The position numbers and the translations under genes were made by a program. Under the pieces are notes generated by a model. That model was not told where the DNA came from. It ran no database searches and worked only from the letters and a program-made list of their open reading frames with translations. From Deltaproteobacteria bacterium (GTDB taxonomy: Bacteria; Myxococcota_A; Bradymonadia; REDH01), in assembly GCA_007693585.1 (NCBI GenBank), contig REDH01000196.1:51713-115712 (forward strand): a stretch of DNA of 64,000 nucleotides, in the 5' to 3' direction. Positions 9,154 through 20,500 of this stretch are shown one piece after another. How positions within the stretch are numbered: the stretch's first letter is position 1; the number at the start of each line of letters is the position of its first letter.

Positions 9154-10500
9154 ATGCGCGTCGAAGTCATCATGCCCCAGATGGGCGAGTCGATCGTCGA
9201 GGGAACCGTCGTCGAGTGGCTCAAGTCCGAAGGAGACACCGTGAAGCGGGACGAGGACATCTTCGTCCTGTCGACCGACAAGGTGGACGCGGAGGTCCCG
9301 AGCCCAACCGACGGGGTGCTCGTGGAGATCCTCGCCCAGCCCGGGGATACCGTGGAGGTGGGCACCGTGGTCGCGTGGGTGGAGACGGATGCTGCTGCTG
9401 CGAGCGCAGGACCGGCCCCCGCGGAGGAAGCGCCCGCGAAGAAGGAGACGCAGGCGAAGAAGGAGACGCAGGCGGCCGCGGCGCCGCCTGCGGGCGGGAA
9501 GAAGGACGCGCAGGGCGCCACTTCGGCAGCGAGCCCTCCCCGTCCGGAGAGCGCCGGAGCCTCGCGCGACGAGCTGCGCCGGGTCCGGTCGACTCCGCTC
9601 GTTCGTCGCATCGCCTCCGAGCATGGCATCGAGGACCTGACGGCCATCGAAGGCACCGGCATCAGCGGACGTGTCACGAAGAAGGACATCCTCGCCTTCA
9701 TCGAGAAGGGGGAACCAGCACCTTCCGCAGGCTCGCCCACCGCGCCGATCGATCGGGATGTCCCCAGCGGCTATCGCGTGGCGCTCGAGAAGGTTCCCCG
9801 GGTCCATGTCTACGACAGCGACCGTGTGGAACCCATGTCCCGCATGCGGAAGAGCATCGTGGAGAACATGCTGCAGGCCCGCCGCACGACAGCGCACTGT
9901 CACACGGTGTGGGAGGCGGACGTCACGGGCATCGTCCGGGCGCGGCGATCCCTCCGGGACGAGTATGCCGCGCGAGGGGCAAGGCTCACGTTCACGCCGT
10001 TCTTCGTGGCCGCGGTCGTGCAGGGCCTGCGCGAGTGGCCGCTGATGAACGCCGCCATCGACGGAGACAGCATCGTCTACCGCAGCCAGGTCAACATCGG
10101 CGTCGCCGCGGCGATCGACGAGGGACTGATCGTGCCGGTGGTCAAGGGGGCAGACGGCCTCAACCTTCTCGGCATCGCCAAGGCGGTCAACGATCTTGGC
10201 GAGAGGGCCCGCACGAAGTCGCTGAAGCCTGCGGACGTTGCGGACGGTACCTTCACGATCTCGAATGCAGGGGTCTTCGGCTCGCTGTTCGGCATTCCCA
10301 TCCTCGTGCAGCCTCAGGTCGGGATCCTCGGCATCGGCGGCATCAAGAAGCGCGTGGCCGCCGACGACAACGACAACATCCGGGTGCGCTCGTTCGTGAC
10401 CATGTGCCTGACGTTCGACCATCGACTGATCGATGGGGAGACCGCGGACGGGTTCATGCGGACAGTGACCCGCGCCCTGGAGTCGGCCTCGATGACCTGA
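9154..10500 (+). CDS. dihydrolipoamide acyltransferase (E2) of a 2-oxoacid dehydrogenase complex
   Basis: Core E2 subunit of 448 residues that transfers an acyl group from lipoate to CoA. One lipoyl domain (residues 1-80) carries the lipoylated Lys43 in STDKVDAEV. A flexible Ala/Pro/Lys/Glu linker follows, containing an exact 18-bp direct repeat that encodes AKKETQ twice. The E3/E1-binding domain is near residues 143-190 (STPLVRRIASEHGIEDL...GRVTKKDI). The catalytic domain ends in FDHRLIDG with His423 and Asp427. The single lipoyl domain and the MGESIVEGTVVEW sequence fit succinyl- or branched-chain-type E2 better than PDH E2, but the substrate cannot be fixed without the E1 genes. It lies directly downstream of lpdA and ends before a strong hairpin. 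Confidence 0.9.
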   Translation: MRVEVIMPQMGESIVEGTVVEWLKSEGDTVKRDEDIFVLSTDKVDAEVPSPTDGVLVEILAQPGDTVEVGTVVAWVETDAAAASAGPAPAEEAPAKKETQAKKETQAAAAPPAGGKKDAQGATSAASPPRPESAGASRDELRRVRSTPLVRRIASEHGIEDLTAIEGTGISGRVTKKDILAFIEKGEPAPSAGSPTAPIDRDVPSGYRVALEKVPRVHVYDSDRVEPMSRMRKSIVENMLQARRTTAHCHTVWEADVTGIVRARRSLRDEYAARGARLTFTPFFVAAVVQGLREWPLMNAAIDGDSIVYRSQVNIGVAAAIDEGLIVPVVKGADGLNLLGIAKAVNDLGERARTKSLKPADVADGTFTISNAGVFGSLFGIPILVQPQVGILGIGGIKKRVAADDNDNIRVRSFVTMCLTFDHRLIDGETADGFMRTVTRALESASMT

Positions 10501-10560
10501 GCGCCGCGCCGCCGCGTCCGACCCGGCGTCGCGAGCCAGGGGTGCGCCCGCCCACGAGTG

Positions 10561-10602
10561 CGCGCCGCCGAACCCCGCGACGCCTGTTCGGGCGGCGCGT
10601 TT
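10561..10602 (+). terminator. rho-independent-like terminator after the lpd-E2 operon
   Basis: CGCGCCGCCGAAC (10561-10573) pairs with GTTC-g-GGCGGCGCG (10586-10599). This gives a 13-bp stem with a one-base bulge and a 12-base loop, followed by TTT. It lies in the 220-bp gap between two convergent genes and can serve both directions, since the stem is symmetric. Confidence 0.6.
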
Positions 10603-10720
10603 GCGGTCTGGTGGGCTCGTGCCACGCGAGCAAGGGCCCTGTCCGCCAGCGGGACGCACTCGCCCGGTCAGCGGCGAGCGCCTCCGGCCGGGAGCCGCGC
10701 GAAGACGGACGTTCCGGCGG

Positions 10721-11512
10721 TCAGCGGCGGGCGCGTCCGGGGGAGGGCCACTCGACTCCGACGGTGCCCAGCACCTGCCAGGTCGACTCGACCAGGTAGC
10801 GCCCGGGGTCGTCGTCCGAAGGGCTGGCATCGAGCCGATCCGCCGTGCTGCCGGGGTAGGTGAGGTTTCTCACCAGCCGGATGCCGACGGGCACGGTCAG
10901 GTGACCTGCGTCGATGGCGACGGCGACCTCGGTGTAGGCGAGGAGGGATGTGCCGACGCGGATCGGCGGTGCCGGGGACTGGTCCTCGAGGTTGAAGCGT
11001 CGTTCCCGCGCCCGTGCCCGCGCGCCGAAGCGCGGCCCGAGGCCCGCCTCGGTGCGGAGTTCGACGCTGCCGAACCTCCTGTACGCCTCGGCTCCGGCGG
11101 TGACGTCGAGAGAGGTAAGCGAGAGGCGCAGTTCCCGCCGTGCGTCGCCGCGCTCGGCGAATCCCTCGGTGCGGGTGAAGCCGATGCCGGCGTCACCGAC
11201 GAGGCGCAGCCACGGGAGGGCGCGCCAGGCCGCGGCGGTTCCGCCCCGGACGGACCAGCCGCGGAAGGCGGTCCCGTAGAGCAGGCTTGGTTCGCCCTCG
11301 TCGGATGGTCTCGGGGAGTGGGCGTGCCCTCCCTGCAGCCGGAGCCGAAGGGACCACACTTCCGCTTCCGGCTCGGTCTCGACCTGCCGTTCTACGCCGG
11401 CGGGTTCCTGCGCAGCGTGCGCCTGGTCGGCGAGGCCGGCGGAGGTCATGAGGAGCAGAACGGTGGGCGCGAGCGTTGCGATGGAGCGTCCTGGGGCGAA
11501 GGTATTCGCCAT
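10721..11512 (-). CDS. predicted outer-membrane beta-barrel protein, unknown function
   Basis: Protein of 263 residues that I cannot assign to a named family. A signal peptide is visible (IATLAPTVLLLMTSAGLADQAHA, cleavage near residue 34). The rest is Gly/Arg-rich with alternating hydrophobic and polar residues (EVWSLRLRLQGGHAHS, LRLVGDAGIGFTRTEGFA, VELRTEAGLGPRFGARA) and ends in VLGTVGVEWP, a pattern usual for small outer-membrane barrels of 8-12 strands. It lies 33 bases downstream of the cyclophilin gene on the same strand and may be co-transcribed with it, in which case the isomerase could help fold it. That link is inference. Confidence 0.6.
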   Translation of the reverse strand: MANTFAPGRSIATLAPTVLLLMTSAGLADQAHAAQEPAGVERQVETEPEAEVWSLRLRLQGGHAHSPRPSDEGEPSLLYGTAFRGWSVRGGTAAAWRALPWLRLVGDAGIGFTRTEGFAERGDARRELRLSLTSLDVTAGAEAYRRFGSVELRTEAGLGPRFGARARARERRFNLEDQSPAPPIRVGTSLLAYTEVAVAIDAGHLTVPVGIRLVRNLTYPGSTADRLDASPSDDDPGRYLVESTWQVLGTVGVEWPSPGRARR

Positions 11513-11545
11513 GTCACCGCCGTCGTGTGGGGAGGAGAAGGGGGG

Positions 11546-12094
11546 TCAGCCGGCCTTGCGGAAGAAGGTGACGGACTCGAGGACGACGTCCTCGCGGGGG
11601 CGATCGCGGGGGTCGCGGGGGACGCCGGTGATCTGGCTGACGAGTTCGACGCCCTCGACGACGACACCGAAGACGCTGTGCCGGTTGTCGAGGTGAGGGG
11701 TGGGCACCTCGGTGATGAAGAACTGGCTGCCGTTGGTATTGGGCCCGGCGTTGGCCATGGAGAGGATTCCGGGGCGGTCGTGGCGAAGCTCGGGGTGGAA
11801 CTCGTCGGCGAACCGGTAGCCGGGACCGCCGGTGCCGGTGCCGGTCGGGTCGCCGGCCTGCACCATGAAGTTGGGGATGACGCGGTGAAAGATGGTTCCG
11901 TCGTAGTAGGGGCCGCTTCCGGGCTGTCCGGTGCGGGGGTCGGTGTAGTCCTTCGCCCCGGTGGCGAGTCCGACGAAGTTGTCGATCGTGTTCGGCACCT
12001 TGTCCTCGAAGAGGCGCGCGGTCATGGACCCGAGGGAAGTCTTGAAGGTGACATGGAGAGCGCCTTCACCGGGGATGCTGGCTGCGTGGGACAT
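11546..12094 (-). CDS. cyclophilin-type peptidyl-prolyl cis-trans isomerase
   Basis: Protein of 182 residues that speeds up cis-trans isomerisation of Xaa-Pro bonds. Cyclophilin hallmarks are clear: [15 protein letters not shown] with the catalytic Arg71, then [12 protein letters not shown], and [10 protein letters not shown]. There is no signal peptide, so it should be cytosolic (PpiB-like). A short non-conserved N-terminal stretch ([13 protein letters not shown]) precedes the first strand. The insert [20 protein letters not shown] before the catalytic strand is typical of the longer bacterial PpiB group. It is the first gene of a minus-strand pair with the barrel protein, divergent from the cysteine-repeat lipoprotein. 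Confidence 0.93.
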   Translation of the reverse strand: MSHAASIPGEGALHVTFKTSLGSMTARLFEDKVPNTIDNFVGLATGAKDYTDPRTGQPGSGPYYDGTIFHRVIPNFMVQAGDPTGTGTGGPGYRFADEFHPELRHDRPGILSMANAGPNTNGSQFFITEVPTPHLDNRHSVFGVVVEGVELVSQITGVPRDPRDRPREDVVLESVTFFRKAG

Positions 12095-12360
12095 GGGGAA
12101 CTCCGTGGAAGTCGGTGCGATGAGCGAGTGACGGGAAGGGGGAGCGCGTCGGGCCGGGTCGGGTCATCGGGTGACGCGGTCGGCGGCGCACTGGACGAGC
12201 GTGGCGCAGGGTATGCGCTGCGGCGTCGGCTGTCGAGCGTGGAGCGCTGTGCCATTCCGGTACACTGTTGCGCTGGTGTGCACGACGCGCTTGCGATGGC
12301 GCTCGTCGGCACGATACTCTCGGGGTTCTCGAAACTGTGTTCCAGCATGGAGACGAACAC

Positions 12361-14526
12361 GTGAAGCGCATTGCCCTCGTCCTGTTGATTTGTGGGTTCG
12401 GACTATCTTGCAGCGACTCCGGCGGCCAGACGGTTGTTTCGGATGTTGACGGTTCGGGTTCCGGAGAGGAGTCATCGGATGTTGCCAGCGCGGAGCCGAG
12501 CACGGATGCGCCGGATGCCACGCGCGAGACGACGGACGGGCGTTCGACGGCTCCGGAGGGCTGCGACGAGGAGATCCTCGGCACGTCTTGCGGGCTCTGC
12601 GGGGTCTGGGTGTGCGAGGCGAATACGGCGATCTGCTCCGATCCTGGTTTGAACGTCTGCGGTGGATGCGAGGTTCTGGAGGAGTCACCGGAGGATTCGT
12701 GCATTGCACCCGGAGGTCTGCCGGGGAGACTGGCGTGTGCGGAGGACGGGGAGTCTCTGCGTTGCGTGCCGGAGGGGTCGGGCACGAACGCCTGTGGCGG
12801 TTCGGCGGTGCTTCCGGGGGTTCCCGGACGTCGCTGCGGGGACGACTGCGGGGACGGCCGCTGGACCTGTCTGGGAACGGAGGCGCTGCAGTGTTCGGGC
12901 GAGAGTTCGCGGAACGTCTGTGGCGGCTGCGGTGAGGCCCCGGGAGACGAGGGGGACGCTTGCGGCCCGTGCAATGACGGCTTTCTCGCGTGCGATCGGG
13001 ATCGGATGGTGTGCGTGAACGCCAGCGACACCCCTCCGAATCCGTGCGGGGGGTGCGGCTCGCTGGAGGGTACGCCCGGCCAGCCCTGCACGGACGAGTG
13101 TGGGGACGGCGTCTGGACCTGTTCCCCGGATCGCCAGTCGGTGGTCTGCGTGGGAGAGGTCACCCGCAACTCGTGCGGCGGGTGCGGACCGCTCGTGGCC
13201 GGAGAGCCGGCCGGTCGTCCGTGCTCTTCGTGCGGGGAGTGGCTGTGCGACCCGGACCGGAATGACCGCACGATCTGCTCGAATCCGTTCGGCCTGAACG
13301 CTTGCGGGACGTGTGCCGATCTGGAGGGCCAGCCGGGCGATGCGTGCGGCTGCGGCGGAACGTGGCAGTGCGACTCGGCCACCGGTGGTGTCCGGTGCGT
13401 GGGCAGTGTGCCTCCGAACGATTGCGGCGGCTGTGGGCAGCTCGAGGATGTTCCGGACGGAGCGTGCGGGGAGTTCGGCTGCGGACGGGTCGTCTGCGTC
13501 GGCGAGGACGCTGTCGAGTGCGACGATCCGGGGCTGAGCATCTGTGGCGGTTGTGCGCCGATCGAGAATCCCGAGTTCGAGCTCGGTGCCGGTTGCGGCT
13601 GTGGCGGCGAGTGGGGTTGCAGTGCGGGGCAACCATTCTGCTTCGGTGCGATTCCGAACGCCTGCGGTGGGTGCGGTGCGCTGGTGGAGGGGATGCAGCC
13701 CGGGCTGCCCTGTGGAACGGGCGAGTGCGGCCGGTGGGTCTGTGACGGGGACGATCGGACGGTATGCGAGCAGGGGACGATCAACGCCTGCGGGGGTTGT
13801 TTCGAGCTGACGGACCCGGAGCGTCTGGGCGAGCCCTGCGGAAGCTGCGGGACGTGGATCTGCGGCGGTGCGAACCGGATCATCTGTGAGGAAGCGCCAC
13901 TCAACGCGTGCGGTGGTTGTGGCCCGCTGACGGCCGAGCCGCTCCAACCCTGTGGCACATGCGGTCTGTGGCGCTGTGACGAGGGAACAGCCGACGTGAT
14001 CTGCGTGGACGACGGTCCCAACGAGTGCGGGTTCTGTGGCGATGTCGGCGTCGAGCTGGGGGCCTCGTGCGGGAGCTGCGAGGGCAACGTCTGGGCGTGC
14101 GATCCACCGTCCGCGCCGGGTCTTCCGGGGGACGTGGTGTGTGCAGGCACCCCGATCAACGATTGCGGCGGCTGCACACCCCCTGAGCCTGGCCAGTTCC
14201 GGGGCGGGAGCTGTGGTACCTGTGGACGATGGGACTGCTCCCCGGGGGGAGAGAGCGACTACGCGTGCATCGAGGAGCCTCTCGATGCCTGCGGGATTTG
14301 CAGCGGCTCGACGCTGACTCCTGGTCAGTCCTGCACGGTGTGCGGGGTCACCGGCGAGATCGAGTGCGGACCCGAGGGCCCGTTCTGCAACGCGGAGGCG
14401 AGCACGAACGCGTGCGGCGGCTGCGGTCCGCTGGATGGCGTGCCCGGGGACAACTGTGGGGAGTGTGGCGTCTGGCTGTGCACGGTCACGAACGAGATTC
14501 GCTGTGCCGAAGGCACATGCCCATGA
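12361..14526 (+). CDS. cysteine-repeat lipoprotein (15 Cys-Gly-Gly-Cys modules)
   Basis: Predicted surface lipoprotein of 721 residues. The signal peptide MKRIALVLLICGFGLSC ends in a lipobox with Cys17. After an acidic/Ser-rich linker the whole protein is a chain of about 43-residue modules, each opening with N-x-CGGC (variants CGGS, CGTC, CGFC, CGIC) and containing a CGxCGxWxC core. I count 15 headers. Module sequences differ but Cys spacing is kept, so each module is probably a small disulfide-knotted unit, giving a long stiff stalk. I know of no functional assignment. The start is the GTG at 12361, supported by GGAGA seven bases upstream; an upstream in-frame start would destroy the signal peptide. 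The stop is 17 bases before the PA14 protein start, so the two form an operon. Confidence 0.75.
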   Translation: MKRIALVLLICGFGLSCSDSGGQTVVSDVDGSGSGEESSDVASAEPSTDAPDATRETTDGRSTAPEGCDEEILGTSCGLCGVWVCEANTAICSDPGLNVCGGCEVLEESPEDSCIAPGGLPGRLACAEDGESLRCVPEGSGTNACGGSAVLPGVPGRRCGDDCGDGRWTCLGTEALQCSGESSRNVCGGCGEAPGDEGDACGPCNDGFLACDRDRMVCVNASDTPPNPCGGCGSLEGTPGQPCTDECGDGVWTCSPDRQSVVCVGEVTRNSCGGCGPLVAGEPAGRPCSSCGEWLCDPDRNDRTICSNPFGLNACGTCADLEGQPGDACGCGGTWQCDSATGGVRCVGSVPPNDCGGCGQLEDVPDGACGEFGCGRVVCVGEDAVECDDPGLSICGGCAPIENPEFELGAGCGCGGEWGCSAGQPFCFGAIPNACGGCGALVEGMQPGLPCGTGECGRWVCDGDDRTVCEQGTINACGGCFELTDPERLGEPCGSCGTWICGGANRIICEEAPLNACGGCGPLTAEPLQPCGTCGLWRCDEGTADVICVDDGPNECGFCGDVGVELGASCGSCEGNVWACDPPSAPGLPGDVVCAGTPINDCGGCTPPEPGQFRGGSCGTCGRWDCSPGGESDYACIEEPLDACGICSGSTLTPGQSCTVCGVTGEIECGPEGPFCNAEASTNACGGCGPLDGVPGDNCGECGVWLCTVTNEIRCAEGTCP

Positions 14527-14543
14527 GGAGCGAAGGAATCATC

Positions 14544-17500
14544 ATGACGATCCGTATTCTTCCGTCCCGTCGACATGTTTCCCGGCCTGTTGGCTGGGCA
14601 GCACTCGTTGTGCTTTGCCTGCTGCTGTCCGGCTGTGGCGAGATGGAGCAGGGTGAGGCTGCGGACGAGGCGGCCTCACCGGCCGCTCCTGCCGAGGACG
14701 GACCGTACTTCGGTGTGGCCAAGTCAGGCGTTCAAGGCCTCCTCGGATCGTACCATCATCTCGACGACCCCTTCGGAACGCGTACTTTCGGTGCCGAGAT
14801 CCTGCGGCGGATCGATCCGGAGATCGATTTCACCTGGGGTACCGGCTCACCGCACCCGAGTGTGCCTGCGGACGACTTCGCGATCCGTTGGGAGGGCTTC
14901 CTGACCATCCCCGAGGGAGGGCAGTGGACGCTCCGAATGCGCACCGACGACGGCGTCCGCCTGTGGCTCGATGACGAGCAGCTGATCGATGACTGGCGGA
15001 ACCGGGGCCCGACCAACAGCGACGTGACCCGCACGCTGGCGGCGGGCCAGTACCCGCTGCGCATCGAGTACTACGAGCGTGGCGGTGGTGCGGTCGCACA
15101 GTTCTTCTGGACGGGTCCCGGCGTCTCGTCGTTCGAGATCGTTCCGAGGACAGTCCTCTCGCCGGACGCGGACAGCTTCGAGAGCGGTGGACTTCAGGCC
15201 ACGTGGTATCGCGGCATCGACTTCTTCGACGAGGCGCTCGTGCGCGAGGAGGAGCAGATCGATGGGGCGCCCGGCTCCATACCCGCCGAGGTTTCCGGTG
15301 GCCCGTTCAGTGTGCGGTGGGAGGGGCACCTTCGCAGTCCGTCGATGCAGCCCGTGGCGCTTCGCCTCACCAGTGACGAAGCGGCCCGCGTGTGGGTCGA
15401 TGGCGAAGTCGTGGCGGATCGCTGGGCGGAGCGTACGCCAGGCTCGGCGACCGGCACGGTGACGATTCCGGCGTTCACCACGGCTCCGCTCGTGGTCGAG
15501 GCGTTCGATCGAGGGGGAGACGGCGAGATCGCGCTGGCGTGGTCGGTCAACGGCGGGCCGTTCGTACCGGTCCCGGACACCTTCCTCATCCCGGAGCCAC
15601 CCTCCTTTCCGGAGAACGGGCTCCTGGGTACCTATCACAACGATGATCAGCTCCAGCGGGCCCTGTTCAACCGGGTGGACAGCCGAATCGACTTCAACTG
15701 GGGCCAGGGAGGCCCGGATCGGCGCGTGGGCGTGAATCTCTTCAGCGTACGGTGGGAAGGTGAGCTCATGCCGGTGGCCACGGGGCCGACGACCCTGCAC
15801 CTGACCACAGACGACGGCGGTCGGGTCTTCGTGAACGACAGCCTGATCATCGACGACTGGGCATCCGACGAACTGACCACGTCCACCGGGGTTGTGAATC
15901 TGGTGGAGGGAGAACCTGCACGGATCCGCGTGGAGTATCGGGAGCGTTGGCAGAACGCCCGGGCGCAGCTCGACTGGACGCCGCCGGGGCAGCCCCGCGA
16001 GATCGTCCCGGTCGAGGCCCTCCGGACGCCTGCGATCCCCATCGGCAACGGGATGGGGCTCCTGGGCGAGTTCTTCGACGGAGACAACTTCAACGAGATC
16101 GTCGGTTCGCGGACCGAGCCGGGGATCGATCTCGATTTCAGCGAGGGCGCCCCCTTTGCAGGGCTGACGCCGGGCGACTGGACCGGGCGCTGGAGTGGCG
16201 ACCTCATGCCGCGCTTCACCGAAGCGACGGAGTTCTGCCTCGTGGGAGACGGGGGGTTCCGCGTGCGTCTGAACAACAGTCTGTTGATCGATCGCTGGGA
16301 CGGGGGAGAGATGGACATGCTGTGCGGGACCGAGGAGTTGACCCGGGGCCGACGTGTCCCGATCGTGGTGGAGCGGCGGGATGACGGCGATGCGGGCCCG
16401 CTCCGGCTCATCTGGCGAAGCGCTTTTCAGCCGTGGGAGAAGGTCCCGGCATCCCAGCTGACGCTGCCGAGCGACAGCCTCGGCGGCGGCGAGGGACTTC
16501 GGGGAGAGTACTTCAACGACGCGGAGTTCTCGGTGTCCCGGCTGGTGCGCATCGATCGCGGTGTCGACTTCGACTGGACCGAGGAGTTCCCGGACTCGAA
16601 CGTGGGCCCGCCCAACCTGTCGGTCCGCTGGAACGGTCAGATCGAGGCGCTGTACTCGGAGCCTCACACGCTGACGATCGCTGCGGACGGGGGTGTGCGC
16701 CTGGTGCTGGATGGCGAGGTGCTGATCAACGCCCCGGAGCATGTGGGGGAGAGTGTCTGGACCGTGGAAGTGCCCATGCAGCGCGGGCTGCGCTACGAGG
16801 TCGTCCTCGAGTACAGCCACCGGGCGGGCGAGCCGGCGATTTCCCTGAACTGGGAGAGCCCGGGCGTCGGAGACAGCAGACCCATACCGGCGGCGCAGCT
16901 CTTCCCGCCCTTCGCGCAGGGCAACGTGGACACGACCTTCTGCGAGGCGTGGACCACCGCCGTGCTCGAAGAGGGGGAGCTCGATGGTGCCGACCTGGAC
17001 GATGAGGGAAGAATTCGACTGTCCGGGCGTCAGAACGTGGCAACCGTTGACGTGTGGGTGGCCAACTCCGGCGATCGCTCCGTGACCCGGATCAACGCCC
17101 TGGATGGAGAGGTGGTCCATCACTATCCGGTGGAGAACTTTCCCAGCCGCACGGCCCTCGACTTTGACGGCAACGTCTGGGTGGCGAACCGGGACAGCCA
17201 CACGGTCACGAAGATCCTCGCCTCGGGGTGCGAAGGCGACGACTGTGTCGCGTTCACCACGGAAAGCCTGCCCTTCCACGGCAGCTCGGCTCCGCGCGGG
17301 CTTGCGATTGACGGAGAAGGGTTCCCGTGGGTGGGGGCTGGAAGCGGTGGCTGGCTCCATCAGCTCAACCCGGACAATGGTGAGGTGACCGCGTCCTTCC
17401 GGACCGGATGGTACCACTACGGCTTCGCGATCGATCGCGAGAACAGGATCTGGGTTGCCAGAATGGGCGACAACCGTCTGGGCTGTTTCGACAGCCGGAC

Positions 17501-20500
17501 GGGCGAGGTCTGTGGCGACATCCCGGTCCCGACGACGAGCGTCGGGTCCTGCAGCAACAGCAATCCCCGTCAGTACGGCATCGCCATCGACGACGCCGGC
17601 AACATCTGGACCGCCGGCTGGGACTGTCCCGTTCTCATGCGATTCAACCGCGCGCCGTTCGACGAACTGGGGCTGACCACCTTCGACTATTTTCCCCTCC
17701 CGGGCACGCCCGACCGCAACCGCGGCGTGGCCGTGGACGGGGATGGCTTCATCTGGACGGTCTCCTCGAGCGCCTCCCGGCTCTACCGGTTCAATCCCGA
17801 GACCGACACGTTCGACATCAACGTCACCACGTGCTCGACACCCGTCGGCGTGGGGGTGATCGATGACGGATCCATCTGGGTGAACTGCTTCGGTTCGAAC
17901 AACGCGCGTCGCCATCAGGGCAGCCGCCAGCCGTCGCCCGGCCAGGCGATGATGACCACGGCCACGCAGCGAAACCCCTACTCCTACTCGGACTACACCG
18001 GCTTCCAGCTTCGGAACTTCACGGCTCCCCGAGGGACCTGGCGCAACACCTTCGACTGTGCGGACGGTTTCGGGGACGGCATCGGCGGTGGAGATGGCGT
18101 GTGCAGTGTGGACACCATCGACTGGGCAGCCACGGTCCCCTCCGGAACCGGGGTGCGCATTCGAATCCGAACGAGCGATGACGGTGTCAACTGGAGCGAG
18201 TGGTCGAGCCAGTACCAGACGGCCCCGGCGCAGTTCGGCGACGAAGTGCCGGACGGCCGCTTCATCGAGGTCGAGGCAATCCTCACCACGGAGCAAGACG
18301 ACCGCACACCGTCCGTGTCCGAGATCACGTTCTGGACCTGCCCCGACCTTCAGCCGCCGGGAGAGCTTGCCGTGGACGATCGGGTCATTCATTCGGCCAT
18401 GCCGATCAACTACGGGGTGTCCTTCGCCTTCACGGACACCAGCCGGCTCGAGACGGAATTCGAGTTGATCGACCAGAACGGCAACATCTTCTGCAGTGTC
18501 CCGTCCGACAGCAGTTTCGGTCGCGGCCAGCGGTACTCGGGACCTGCTCCGTTCGCCGCGTGCGAGGAGACCTTCTTCCCCCCCAATTTCCCGCTCACAC
18601 GCAGCGCGCGTGCCGTACGCCGCACATCGGCGGGGTCGCTTCGGTCCGAGCCGTCTGCGGCGATCACGGCCTATACGCTGACCAATGTGCCCACCGACCC
18701 GGACCTGCGCGTCGTTGGGGTCGACTACCACTCCCTGACCGTTCAGTGGCGGCGTCCGGCCAATCAGTCCACCCATGAGGACGGCCTCACCGGCGTCTGG
18801 CTCGAGCGTTCTCCCGATCCAGACTTCGATCCGACCCACCCGGGATTCCGGCGCATTGCCCACCCGGAGGATGCAGACCGGGGCTATCCCCCCGGTGGAG
18901 GCATCATCGGCGTGCTGGAGGACGACGACCTCGAGCGAGGGACCCGCTACCACTACCGCATCCGGTTCCAGAACGCCGACGGCATCCCCAGCCCCTGGTA
19001 CACCATCGAGTCGGAGACCTGGGGTGCGCCCTGCTGCTACCTCGGCCGCTGCATCGGGGTCTGCGCCGATGCCGAGACCGGACCCAACGGCCCGGACGGC
19101 CTGCCAGGTTGCGAGCGCCCCGACACCTACGAACCCGTGGAGCTGACTTGCGACGGGCTCGACAATGACTGCAACGGCATCGTCGACCATGTCGAACGCC
19201 CCTGCTATTCCGGTCCCCCCGAGACACGGGGTGTGGGCGAGTGTTCCGACGGGCTCGAGATGTGCATCAACGGAGCGTGGCTCGGCGACTGCGCCGGTGA
19301 AACGCTTCCCGAACCCGAGCAGTGTGATGGCCTCGACAACGACTGCAACGGAATCATCGATGACGGAATCGGCGTGACCTGGTTCCGGGACGCCGATGGA
19401 GACGGCTACGGAGATCCCGACCACACGCTCGTGCAGTGCGGACAGCCGGTCGGATACGTGGACAACGATCTCGACTGCAACGACGACGATCCGGACATCC
19501 ATCCCGGAGCGATCGAGCTGTGCGACGGCCAGGACAACAACTGCAACGGCGAGATCGACGAGGGATACAACGTCGGCGCTCTCTGCCTCGGTGGACGGGA
19601 CGGATGCGACGGGCTCGCCCCCATCGATCTTCCGGTCGGGGCCTGCTTCGGCGGCTGTCGGGTCGGTACGCTTGTCTGTGCCGACGATGCGATGTCGAGT
19701 GTCTGTTCCGCCCAGCCGCTGGAGGGGATCGACGTACACATCGACGAGATCACGACGGGTCGCCATGTCGACCTCGCCGCCTGCGTCAACGGCCTCGACA
19801 CCAACCCCTGCGACGGCACCATCGGCGTGGCGCTGACGATCCGCAACACGAGCACGGTGCCCATCCCGGACGACTCTCGCATCTTCCTCCATCTCGAGGA
19901 TGCACCGAATACGCCGCTGCTGGATGTGGCCGTCTTCGAGGAGCCGATCCTGCCCGGAGCGTCCGTCTCCGTGCAGGTCTGCTTCGGCAACGAGGATGAG
20001 GTGCTCTCTTCTGCGGGTCGGAACCTCATCGCCGAGATTGTGCCGGCTGGCGGGGATCGCTCCTGCACCCATCCGGACGATACCGGTCGCGTGGACAACG
20101 TGCACCTCCCGGTCTGTGGCCCCGAGCAGTGCGATGGGTTCGACAACAACGGCAACGGGGAGATCGACGAGTTCCCCGAAGCCTGCGGCTCCGTGGAGCT
20201 GCGATGCATCTACCTCGAACTCTCGGACGAGTACGTCTGCGTGGGGCTCCAGACCGAAGGCACGGGTGAATGCCCCGCCGAACCGTGCGCGGCAGGCTAT
20301 CTCTGCACGGAAGGTCACTGCATCCGCGAGTGTCTCCACGACGACGACTGTGGCGACCTGACCGGCTGCCACTTCGGGCTGTGTGTCACCCCGGGTTCGT
20401 CCGTCCCGAGGCCGGAACCCGGGCCAGCCCCGTCCACGGTGGAACCGTCCAGTGCCCCGGACACCGGTTCCACTGCAGGCGCCGATGCGTCGCCGGAGCG

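Noticed and set aside
9437..9472. 18-bp direct repeat in the E2 gene as a mobile or phase-variable element
   Set aside because: It encodes the flexible Ala/Lys linker, where such small in-frame duplications are ordinary.
12268..12360. Upstream extension of the cysteine-repeat lipoprotein
   Set aside because: Starting before 12,361 would bury the lipoprotein signal peptide, and the GTG there has a good ribosome-binding site.
14847..20372. 1,841-codon minus-strand open frame opposite the PA14 gene
   Set aside because: Repetitive Val/Asp/Arg shadow composition, no domain, and the plus strand has clear domains.
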